NCBI GenBank assembly: GCA_017548225.1
Contig: JAFYMV010000201.1
Coordinates: 1 to 20,499 of the forward strand
Reading direction: 5' to 3'
From: Bacteroidaceae bacterium
Lineage (GTDB): Bacteria; Bacteroidota; Bacteroidia; Bacteroidales; Bacteroidaceae
DNA: 20,499 bases
Shown here: positions 14,295 to 20,499 of the stretch, piece by piece
Position numbering within the stretch: the first letter of the stretch is position 1
Layout: every line of letters begins with the position of its first letter
Made by a program: the position numbers and the translations under genes
Notes under the pieces: model-generated
What the model was told of the DNA's origin: nothing
Seen by the model: only the letters and a program-made list of their open reading frames with translations
The model's database searches: none

Positions 14295-17084
14295 ATGGAT
14301 ATTTCGTTAGACACATTCTTCGAATCGCAGTTACAGGAGTGGAGTACGGCTCGCCAAAGCCACGAGGCGCTGACCCGCGTGTGGTGCCGCGAACTGGCAT
14401 CGCCCAAGCTCCCCATCCCCCTCCGCGTACAGTGCAACCCCGCACGCATCGTCTCTACGGGGGCGAGCATAGACAAGGCGAGCATCGCTGCACGCCCCTG
14501 CTTCCTCTGCGCCCAAAACCGTCCCGAAGAGCAGCATAGCCTTGACCTTAACGAGGACTTCGAGTGGTTGGTGAACCCCTTCCCCATACTCCCCAACCAT
14601 TACACCATAGCTGCCAAGCAACATCGTCCGCAACGCTTCCTTGATGCCTATGATGCCATGCTCTTGGCCACGAAGGCACTCCCCGAAGGGTATATCGTAT
14701 TCTATAATGGTCCCAAGTGCGGCGCTTCGGCTCCCGACCATCTGCACCTGCAGGCGGGCATCGCCAACGGCATTCCTCTGATAGCGTATGCACAGACGAT
14801 GACACCGGAGAGCAACCTACAGGTGATATCGCCATTCGGATATTTGGCCTACCTGATTCACGATGCTGAGAACACAAACACCTTCGGGCAGCTATACAAG
14901 CAGCTCCCCATCCCTGAAGGTGAATATGAGCCATACATGAACATTGCGGCTTACCGCAGGGGCGAGAAGGTTTCTCTACTCATTATCCCCCGCCGCGCAC
15001 ACCGCCCCCAGTGCTACAGCGCTGAGGGTGAGGCCAAATACCTCATCAGTCCGGGCACACTGGACATGTGCGGTCTCATCATTACCCCCTGTAGCGAGGA
15101 CTACGAGCGACTGACCGCCACCAAAGCGACAGAGATACTCTGTGAGGTAGGCGTACGCACCGAGCCCACCATCGATGTGGGCATCATGCAGGGGAGGGAG
15201 ATAAGGTTCACTATAAACAGAGGCCCCCTCAACTCCCACCGAAGGGGAGCTCCCGAACATCGCGGAACAGACTTCTTCGATACCAATAAAGGCCAACAAC
15301 CCACCCTACTACCGGGTACATATTTTGCATCCATAAAGGAGGACAAAGACACAGGAAAATCCCATATAATAATAAAAGGAGAACACACGAAGTACACTTT
15401 TGAAAACTCCACATTGATTGAGCCACCCCTCCCTGGGCCGACGCGAAAGAGCGTCGGTTGCGACGACGAGAACTTCAGTTCTCCCAAGGAGTCTCGCTTG
15501 CGAGTTCTCAGGGGGGAGGCCTTCTTCTCCCTCCACGGAGTAACCATCGGAAAGGAGTTTCACTGGCAGCAACAGGAGACACAAACCTTCCAAGGCTCAC
15601 TTATCCTACGCATTATCGACGGCGAGCTACATGCCATAAACCGCATCGCCATCGAAGACTATCTCACAAGCGTCATCGCTTCGGAAATGAGCGGCACCTC
15701 ATCCATCGAGCTACTCAAAGCCCACGCCGTCATCTCACGCAGCTGGCTGCTGGCGCAGATAAAGGAAGCCCCCACAACTCCCCCCGAGGGGGAGCTCACT
15801 GGCATCGCGGACACCGCCCAAACACTGGACAGATACCAAACCGCTTATCCCGACACATACCTACTGCTTAAGAAGTTAGCCAAGCGACATAAACAAATGC
15901 CCACAGAAGCCGAGAAATGCCTATGGGAAATGCTGAGAAACAAGAATTTAGGTAAGAAGTTCCGCCGACAGCATATTATCGGAGGATTTATCGTAGACTT
16001 TGTCTGCATGGAAGACCAATTAGTCATTGAGGTCGATGGACCGTATCACGAAAATCACCAGCAAGAAATTGAAGACAAGCTACGCGAGGACATCCTAAAA
16101 GAAAATGGATACCAAATACTTCGTTTTACCAACGAAGAGGTTATCAACAATCCCGACGCAGTCATTGAACAAATAAAGAAGCATATGTCCGCGAGGTCTG
16201 AAAGCTCCCCCTCGGGGGGAGTTGAGGGGGCCCCTCAATTTATAAAATGGTACGACCGCGAGGCGCATACGCACTTTGATGTGTGTGCTGATGACCACTG
16301 TCAGCGCTATCAGGGTGTACACCGTAAGATTACCACACAGGTACACGAGGCCATACGCGCCACGCGAGGCATCGTGCTTTCTTACGAAGGAGAGGTATGT
16401 GATGCACGATTCAGCAAGTGCTGCGGCGGCATCACCGAGCTCTATGAAAGCTGCTGGGACGACACGCCGCACCCCTACCTATCCGTAGTACGCGACCCCT
16501 TCTGCAACACCAATGACCCCAAGATACTCTCCGAAGTGCTAAACCACTACGACCAGGGCACCGACTTCTACCGATGGACCGTAGAGTACACCCAAAAGGA
16601 GCTATCCGAATTGGTGCGCCGTCGTAGCGGATTCGACTATGGCGACATCATCGACCTCATCCCCATCGAGCGAGGTCCTTCAGGACGCATTGTACGCCTA
16701 CAAATTGTAGGCACCAAAGCTACACGCATCATAGGAAAAGAGCTGGAGATACGCCGCACCCTATCCGAAACACACCTGTATAGCAGCGCGTTTGAGGTGG
16801 AGAAAAAAGGAGGCCTCCCCAACCCCTCCCAAGGAGGGGCTTCAGATAACGCGATGCCAGAAAGCTCCCCCTCGGGGGGAGTTGAGGGGGCTTCCTTCAT
16901 CCTCCACGGCAGTGGTTGGGGACATGGTGTGGGGCTATGCCAGATAGGAGCAGCCGTGATGGGTGCACAAGGATATAAGTTTGACGAGATACTACACCAC
17001 TACTACCCTGAAGCTAGACTTACGGAGTGGTATATAGACACCAACAACCTGCAATGCCCTTCCAAAGTGACTGTCAGTACATGA
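14295..17084 (+). CDS. DUF4922-SpoIID/LytB protein split by an in-frame DUF559 nuclease domain
   Basis: 929 aa from the ATG at 14295. Residues 1-304 form a DUF4922 domain with PDHLHLQAG. H149-x-H151-x-Q153 follows the HxHxQ active-site pattern of the GalT/Ap4A-phosphorylase branch of HIT enzymes, so nucleotide transfer is plausible. SpoIID begins near 435 (IEDYLTSVIASEMSG, then LLKAHAVISRSW) and resumes at 650 (WYDREAHTHFDVC), ending with GSGWGHGVGLCQIGA at 872-886. SpoIID relatives act in peptidoglycan remodelling. Between these halves sits a complete DUF559 domain (about 524-631) with D568, E579-x-D581 and H585. GC-rich palindromic elements lie in frame at several points. No signal peptide is seen. 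DUF4922-SpoIID fusion is, as I recall, usual in Bacteroidales; the DUF559 insert is not. Whether the split protein still folds is unknown. Confidence 0.88.
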   Translation: MDISLDTFFESQLQEWSTARQSHEALTRVWCRELASPKLPIPLRVQCNPARIVSTGASIDKASIAARPCFLCAQNRPEEQHSLDLNEDFEWLVNPFPILPNHYTIAAKQHRPQRFLDAYDAMLLATKALPEGYIVFYNGPKCGASAPDHLHLQAGIANGIPLIAYAQTMTPESNLQVISPFGYLAYLIHDAENTNTFGQLYKQLPIPEGEYEPYMNIAAYRRGEKVSLLIIPRRAHRPQCYSAEGEAKYLISPGTLDMCGLIITPCSEDYERLTATKATEILCEVGVRTEPTIDVGIMQGREIRFTINRGPLNSHRRGAPEHRGTDFFDTNKGQQPTLLPGTYFASIKEDKDTGKSHIIIKGEHTKYTFENSTLIEPPLPGPTRKSVGCDDENFSSPKESRLRVLRGEAFFSLHGVTIGKEFHWQQQETQTFQGSLILRIIDGELHAINRIAIEDYLTSVIASEMSGTSSIELLKAHAVISRSWLLAQIKEAPTTPPEGELTGIADTAQTLDRYQTAYPDTYLLLKKLAKRHKQMPTEAEKCLWEMLRNKNLGKKFRRQHIIGGFIVDFVCMEDQLVIEVDGPYHENHQQEIEDKLREDILKENGYQILRFTNEEVINNPDAVIEQIKKHMSARSESSPSGGVEGAPQFIKWYDREAHTHFDVCADDHCQRYQGVHRKITTQVHEAIRATRGIVLSYEGEVCDARFSKCCGGITELYESCWDDTPHPYLSVVRDPFCNTNDPKILSEVLNHYDQGTDFYRWTVEYTQKELSELVRRRSGFDYGDIIDLIPIERGPSGRIVRLQIVGTKATRIIGKELEIRRTLSETHLYSSAFEVEKKGGLPNPSQGGASDNAMPESSPSGGVEGASFILHGSGWGHGVGLCQIGAAVMGAQGYKFDEILHHYYPEARLTEWYIDTNNLQCPSKVTVST
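15223..15266 (+). repeat. 44-bp palindromic element, copy 1 (in CDS)
   Basis: Same orientation as the copy at 15768. Begins GCCCCCTCAACTCCC and ends ATCGCGGA, with stem CTCCC/GGGAG. It encodes RGPLNSHRRGAPEHRG, a different frame from the copy at 15768. Confidence 0.8.
15422..15520 (+). repeat. About 100-bp multi-hairpin element in CDS
   Basis: Starts GCCACCCCTCCC and ends GGGGGGAGGC, so its ends are roughly inverted. Three perfect hairpins follow one another: CCGACGC/GCGTCGG (15438-15457), GAGAACT/AGTTCTC (15468-15483) and CTCGC/GCGAG (15493-15504). It encodes the low-complexity stretch between the DUF4922 and SpoIID parts without a stop. Confidence 0.75.
15768..15811 (+). repeat. 44-bp palindromic element, copy 2 (left end of DUF559 cassette)
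   Basis: GCCCCCACAACTCC start, stem CTCCCCC-CGA-GGGGGAG, tail CTGGCATCGCGGA. It encodes EAPTTPPEGELTGIA. Confidence 0.85.
16188..16231 (-). repeat. 44-bp palindromic element, copy 3 (right end of DUF559 cassette)
   Basis: Inverted relative to copy 2. The first 29 positions differ from copy 2 at one base; the tail is more diverged. It encodes ESSPSGGVEGA on the plus strand. Confidence 0.85.
16812..16891 (-). repeat. Two adjoining palindromic elements near the SpoIID C-terminus
   Basis: 16848-16891 is inverted relative to copy 2, with the same CTGGCATCGCG tail, and again encodes ESSPSGGVEGA. Just before it, CCCCTCC-CAA-GGAGGGG (16823-16839) is a hairpin of the same 7+3+7 form with a different stem sequence. 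Confidence 0.8.
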
Positions 17085-17132
17085 AAAACACTATGGCCAT
17101 GAGGAAGGCATTGTGGGACCTTAAAAAGGGGA

Positions 17133-17180
17133 GCCTCTCCCCCGCCCTCTCCCGAAGAGAGGGAGCTTGCAGACATCGCT
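17133..17180 (+). repeat. Palindromic element copy downstream of the SpoIID gene
   Basis: Outside coding sequence. Starts GCCTCTCCCCCGCCCTCTCC, has a stem CCCTCTC/GAGAGGG (17145-17163) with a CCGAA loop, and the tail AGCTTGCAGACATCGCTA resembles that of the 44-bp copies. Confidence 0.7.
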
Positions 17181-17294
17181 AAAGAGCAAACTAAAAGTAC
17201 CCTCTCTAGCATAGGAGCGAGCGAAGAAAATAGAGCACCAGAGCGGCATGCTCCAAAAAAAAACAAAAAAGAACTAAAAACACATAAACTCAAA

Positions 17295-18935
17295 ATGATT
17301 TCAGTAGACGGATTGGCCGTAGAGTTTGGCGGCACCACATTATTTAAAGACATATCGTTTCAGATCAACGAGAAGGACCGTATCGCCCTGATGGGCAAGA
17401 ATGGAGCAGGCAAGAGCACCTTGCTCAAGATACTCGCTGGCGTGCGCCAGCCTACACGAGGCAAGGTATCGGCACCCAAAGATTGTGTCATCGCCTACCT
17501 TCCCCAGCACCTGATGACCGAGGATGGCCGCACGGTGTTTGAGGAGACCTCACAAGCCTTTGCCCATCTGCACGAGGCGGAGGCGGAGATAGAACGCATG
17601 AACAACGAACTGGCCACACGCACCGACTATGAGAGCGACGAGTACATGGCGCTTATCGAGCAGGTAGCGGTGCTGAGCGAGAAGTTCTATGCCATCGACA
17701 TGACTCACTTTGAGGAAGATGTGGAAAAGACTTTGCTGGGTCTCGGCTTTGAGCGCAGCGACTTTGACAAGCCCACTTCGGAGTTCTCGGGCGGATGGCG
17801 CATGCGTATCGAGCTGGCTAAACTGCTACTCAAAGACCCTGATGTGTTGCTGCTCGACGAGCCTACCAACCACCTCGACATTGAGAGTATACAATGGCTC
17901 GAAGAGTTTATCAAGACTTCGTCAAAAGCCGTTGTGGTCATCAGCCACGACCGCAAATTCGTAGACTCTATCACCACACGCACCATCGAGGTTACCATGG
18001 GACGCATCTACGACTACAAGGCTTCGTACAGCCACTACCTGGAGCTACGCAAGGAGCGCCGCGAACAACAGCAAAAGCAGTATGAGGAGCAGCAGAAGAT
18101 GATACAGGAGACCAAGGACTTCATCGAACGCTTCAAGGGCACCTATTCGAAGACCTTCCAGGTACAGAGCCGCGTGAAGATGCTCGAAAAGTTGGAACTC
18201 ATCGAGGTAGATGAGGAGGACACATCACGCCTCCGCCTCAAGTTCCCACCCTCACCTCGCAGTGGCAGCTACCCCGTAATAGCCGATGGTGTGGGCAAGA
18301 CCTACGACCGTCTCATCTATAAGGATGCCAACTTCATGATTGAGCGTGGCGACAAGGTGGCCTTCGTAGGCCGTAACGGCGAGGGTAAGTCAACAATGGT
18401 CAAGAGCATCATGGGCGAGATTCCCTACGACGGCACCATCACATTGGGACACAATGTACAGATTGGCTACTTTGCACAAAACCAGGCATCGCTGCTCGAT
18501 GAGGAACTCACCGTATTCCAAACCATCGACGATGTAGCGAAGGGAGAGGTGCGCAACAAGATACGCGACCTGCTGGGTGCCTTCATGTTTGGTGGCCCCG
18601 AGGAGTCGATGAAGAAGGTCAAGGTGCTCTCGGGCGGCGAGCGCACCCGATTGGCTCTGCTCAAGCTGTTGCTAGAGCCGGTAAACCTGCTCATCCTCGA
18701 CGAGCCTACCAACCACCTCGACCTCAAGACCAAGGATGTGCTGAAGCAAGCGCTGCAGGACTACGATGGCACGCTCATCCTCGTGAGCCACGACCGCGAC
18801 TTCCTCGATGGACTGGCTACCAAGGTGTATGAGTTTGGCCACCAGCGCGTGCGCGAACACCTATGCGGCGTGTATGAGTTCCTCGAAACCAAGAAGATGG
18901 AATCACTACAAGAATTGGAACGCAAGAATGGATAA
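17295..18935 (+). CDS. ABC-F family ATPase (ribosome-associated, YbiT/EttA-like)
   Basis: 546 aa with two ABC domains and no membrane segment, the mark of the ABC-F class, whose members act on the ribosome during translation. First domain: GKNGAGKST (34-42), SGGWRMR (165-171), LLLDEPTNHLD (185-195). Second: GRNGEGKST (359-367), LSGGERTR (445-452), LLILDEPTNHLD (465-476). Between them residues about 235-320 are charged and helical (KERREQQQKQYEEQQK), the linker that reaches the tRNA or peptidyl site in this class. Length and ends resemble the YbiT-type housekeeping group; I see nothing that marks it as an antibiotic-resistance factor. The upstream 210 bp holds a palindromic element and no clear promoter. 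Confidence 0.95.
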   Translation: MISVDGLAVEFGGTTLFKDISFQINEKDRIALMGKNGAGKSTLLKILAGVRQPTRGKVSAPKDCVIAYLPQHLMTEDGRTVFEETSQAFAHLHEAEAEIERMNNELATRTDYESDEYMALIEQVAVLSEKFYAIDMTHFEEDVEKTLLGLGFERSDFDKPTSEFSGGWRMRIELAKLLLKDPDVLLLDEPTNHLDIESIQWLEEFIKTSSKAVVVISHDRKFVDSITTRTIEVTMGRIYDYKASYSHYLELRKERREQQQKQYEEQQKMIQETKDFIERFKGTYSKTFQVQSRVKMLEKLELIEVDEEDTSRLRLKFPPSPRSGSYPVIADGVGKTYDRLIYKDANFMIERGDKVAFVGRNGEGKSTMVKSIMGEIPYDGTITLGHNVQIGYFAQNQASLLDEELTVFQTIDDVAKGEVRNKIRDLLGAFMFGGPEESMKKVKVLSGGERTRLALLKLLLEPVNLLILDEPTNHLDLKTKDVLKQALQDYDGTLILVSHDRDFLDGLATKVYEFGHQRVREHLCGVYEFLETKKMESLQELERKNG

Positions 18936-19010
18936 AACACCCCATAACGGCATGTTGTAGCCCACTAAAAGACAGATTAACAAAGTTTACGATTAAAAAC
19001 GAAGCATGAA

Positions 19011-19044
19011 TTTGCTTATATGCCGTATTTTTTTAGTATCTTTG
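19011..19044 (+). promoter_or_regulatory. Promoter of the glycogen/starch synthase gene
   Basis: TATCTTTG at 19037-19044 is a perfect -7 element. The nearest TTTG is at 19011-19014, giving a 22-bp spacer, slightly long. A leader of about 60 nt precedes the ATG at 19111. Confidence 0.7.
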
Positions 19045-19110
19045 CACCCAAATTCGCGACAAACAGCCTTTTAGTTGTTATATAACGAAACAAAGTACAG
19101 AATTAAAAGA

Positions 19111-19920
19111 ATGAAAGCAAACAAAATCCTATTTATTACCCAAGAGATCACTCCGTTCACCGAGAGCAGTACAATGGCCGACAACTGCAGAGGCTTGTTG
19201 AAAGGCATCCAAGAAAAAGGACACGAAATCAGAACATTCATGCCCAAGTGGGGCAGCATCAATGAGCGTCGTAACCAACTGCATGAGGTGATACGCTTGA
19301 CAGGAATGAACATTGTCGTTGACGACACCGATCATCCACTTATCATCAAGGTGGCTTCTATGCCCGCTTTGCGCACTCAAGTATTCTTCATCCTTAATGA
19401 AGACTATTTCCGCAATCACTTGAACACACGAGATGAGCAGGGTAATGAATATCCCGACAATGATGAGCGCACCATCTTCTTCGCTCGCAGCGTACTTGAG
19501 ACTGTGAAGAAGCAATCATGGTACCCCGAAGTCATTCATTGCCATGGATGGATTGGCGCACTTGTAGGTCTCTACATCAAGACTGCATACAAGGATGAGC
19601 CTGCTTTCCGCAACACCAAGTTCGTATATTCACTCTACGACGACGCATTCAACGCTGCATTCCCCGAGAACTTCATCAAGAAGGTCCTCACCAAAAATAT
19701 GGATGAGGTAGACTTCAGCGATATCGCTACTCCCGTAAACTACCACGAGTTGACCAAGATGGCCATCAAGTGGGCCGACGGTGTGGTGCTGAACAGCGAA
19801 AATGTAGACCAGTCGTTGGTTGACTACGCCCAGTCGCTCAACAAGCCCATGCTTGAATACAAGACTGGAGCAGAATATGCCGACAGTTGCAGCGCATTCT
19901 ACGATCAGTTATTCGACTAA
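19111..19920 (+). CDS. Short glycogen/starch synthase (GT5 N-terminal domain only)
   Basis: 269 aa from the ATG at 19111; a TTG at 19075 is in frame but less likely. It matches the N-terminal Rossmann half of GT5 glycogen/starch synthases: KILFITQEITPFTESSTMAD at the ADP-glucose end, GHEIRTFMPKWGSINERR, and VIHCHGWIGALVGLYIK with the conserved His. The C-terminal GT-B half of a full enzyme of about 480 aa is absent. I recall this short form as the standard annotation in Bacteroidales, so it is not a truncation in this strain, and its catalytic competence alone is doubtful. The DUF4270 gene follows 13 bp later and is probably co-transcribed. Confidence 0.88.
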   Translation: MKANKILFITQEITPFTESSTMADNCRGLLKGIQEKGHEIRTFMPKWGSINERRNQLHEVIRLTGMNIVVDDTDHPLIIKVASMPALRTQVFFILNEDYFRNHLNTRDEQGNEYPDNDERTIFFARSVLETVKKQSWYPEVIHCHGWIGALVGLYIKTAYKDEPAFRNTKFVYSLYDDAFNAAFPENFIKKVLTKNMDEVDFSDIATPVNYHELTKMAIKWADGVVLNSENVDQSLVDYAQSLNKPMLEYKTGAEYADSCSAFYDQLFD

Positions 19921-19933
19921 GAATCCGTCTCTA

Positions 19934-20499
19934 ATGAAGAAATATTTTGTTTACATACTAACCCTGCTCACCTGCCTGATTGCTTGCGATGACAACACGG
20001 GCGCTTTGGGCGGCAGCGTTATCCCCAACGACGATGTCATCACCATCGAAGATAGCACTTACTGGGCTACCTCAAGGTCTATCATTGTAGACTCCGTTTT
20101 GGGCAAGACAAACAAAGTATACCTTGGACGCTTCACTGATCCTGAAACAAAATCTATCTTTGAGGCGGACTTCATCGCCCAGTTCAACTGCGAAGAGGGC
20201 GGCAATGTGTTTCCTGACAACATTGTGGGAGATTCTGCTGTAAAAGTAGAATTGCGTCTATTCTTCACCAACTATTTTGGCGACCCTACCAATACCATGA
20301 CTGCTGAAGTCTATGAATTGGAGCGCACATTACAAGAGGGTGAAAGATACTACACTAACCTTGACCCTACCCAGTTCTACGATATCAACAGTAAGCCGTT
20401 GGCCACAAAAGTGTATACAGCTACTGACTACACCTTGGAAGATAGTGAGTTGAATGATTCGGAGCACTACGCCAATGTAAACATTCCTCTCCCTACAGA
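19934..20499 (+). CDS. DUF4270-type lipoprotein, partial at the window edge
   Basis: The first 188 codons are visible; the frame stays open to the window end. The N-terminus MKKYFVYILTLLTCLIAC is a lipoprotein signal with the lipobox LIAC, Cys18 as the lipidated residue and DD just after it. The mature start DNTGALGGSVIPNDDVI, then SRSIIVDSVLG and LGRFTDPETKSIFEADF, match DUF4270 proteins of Bacteroidetes, which I recall as outer-membrane-associated and of unknown function. The context, directly behind the short glycogen synthase, is also the one I recall for this family. The start is certain from the signal peptide; spacing to the previous stop is 13 bp. Confidence 0.88.
   Translation, partial: MKKYFVYILTLLTCLIACDDNTGALGGSVIPNDDVITIEDSTYWATSRSIIVDSVLGKTNKVYLGRFTDPETKSIFEADFIAQFNCEEGGNVFPDNIVGDSAVKVELRLFFTNYFGDPTNTMTAEVYELERTLQEGERYYTNLDPTQFYDINSKPLATKVYTATDYTLEDSELNDSEHYANVNIPLPT

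Larger units (their letters stand above)
15768..16231 (+). mobile_element. Candidate DUF559 nuclease cassette bounded by inverted 44-bp palindromic elements
   Basis: Left end 15768-15811 and right end 16188-16231 are inverted copies of a 44-bp element, 38 of 44 positions alike. Between them lies a complete DUF559 domain (Vsr-like PD-(D/E)xK fold): KKFRRQHIIGGFIVDFVC, then LVIEVDGPYHE, then GYQILRFTNEEV. The interior is AT-richer (25 of 60 G/C at 15901-15960, 24 of 60 at 16081-16140) than the host gene (36 of 60 at 16441-16500). The reading frame stays open across the cassette, so the nuclease would be made only as part of the fusion unless an internal start is used. No target duplication is obvious. 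Transposition by this nuclease is inference. Confidence 0.6.

Noticed and set aside
19111..19920. Glycogen synthase as a truncated pseudogene
   Set aside because: The frame is intact, with a good promoter and a closely following gene, and short forms of this kind are, as I recall, normal in Bacteroidales.
1..20499. tRNA or rRNA genes
   Set aside because: No cloverleaf with a T-arm GTTCGA-type consensus and CCA end, nor rRNA segments, were seen on either strand. A GTTCGAG at 7344-7350 on the minus strand lies in the leader repeat without the other arms.

Overview
The window looks like a chromosomal segment of a Bacteroidales bacterium, most likely from the Prevotella/Bacteroides side of the order; I cannot go below that. 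The basis is promoters of the Bacteroidetes form (a TTTG/TTTC -33 element, about 19 bp, then a TAnnTTTG -7 element) in front of several genes, mostly weak Shine-Dalgarno signals, a DUF4270-type lipoprotein, a short one-domain glycogen/starch synthase and a DUF4922-SpoIID fusion.

Positions 1-7386 (minus strand) hold a defence-type operon read right to left. It contains an SNF2-like helicase with a degenerate PLD-like N-terminus, a single-pass membrane protein of unknown function, a DUF4391 protein, a 117-aa small protein, a type III-like Mod adenine methyltransferase, and the first codon of a further gene at the window edge, probably Res. Four of the five junctions are stop-NN-ATG, which suggests translational coupling. 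Upstream of the helicase is a roughly 300-nt leader with a long-range 8-bp pairing, two hairpins and a terminator-like hairpin with seven T. It could be an attenuator or a stand-alone RNA.

Positions 7494-9727 (plus strand) hold a small cassette with a near-perfect promoter: an OLD/AAA_15-like ATPase, an overlapping 205-aa protein with an ExK motif that could be a nuclease, and an 82-aa basic Cys-containing protein, closed by a strong bidirectional terminator. The cassette lies between two direct copies (about 95 bp) of the start of the minus-strand leader, so it is probably a module inserted or exchanged by recombination.

Positions 9837-10900 carry no gene but are packed with repeats: two diverged units of about 200 bp, each with its own terminal inverted repeat, a 126-bp element with perfect 18-bp inverted ends, and smaller palindromes.

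Positions 10849-20499 are mostly core genome: prfC (RF3) and a DbpA-like RNA helicase on the minus strand; then on the plus strand a DUF4922-SpoIID/LytB protein, an ABC-F ATPase, a short glycogen/starch synthase and the start of a DUF4270 lipoprotein. The SpoIID gene is the most unusual object here. Its SpoIID domain is split in frame by a complete DUF559 (Vsr-like) nuclease domain bounded by inverted copies of a 44-bp GC-rich palindromic element. Further relatives of the element lie in the same gene and just downstream. This looks like a coding-sequence-tolerant palindromic repeat family with a candidate mobilising nuclease.
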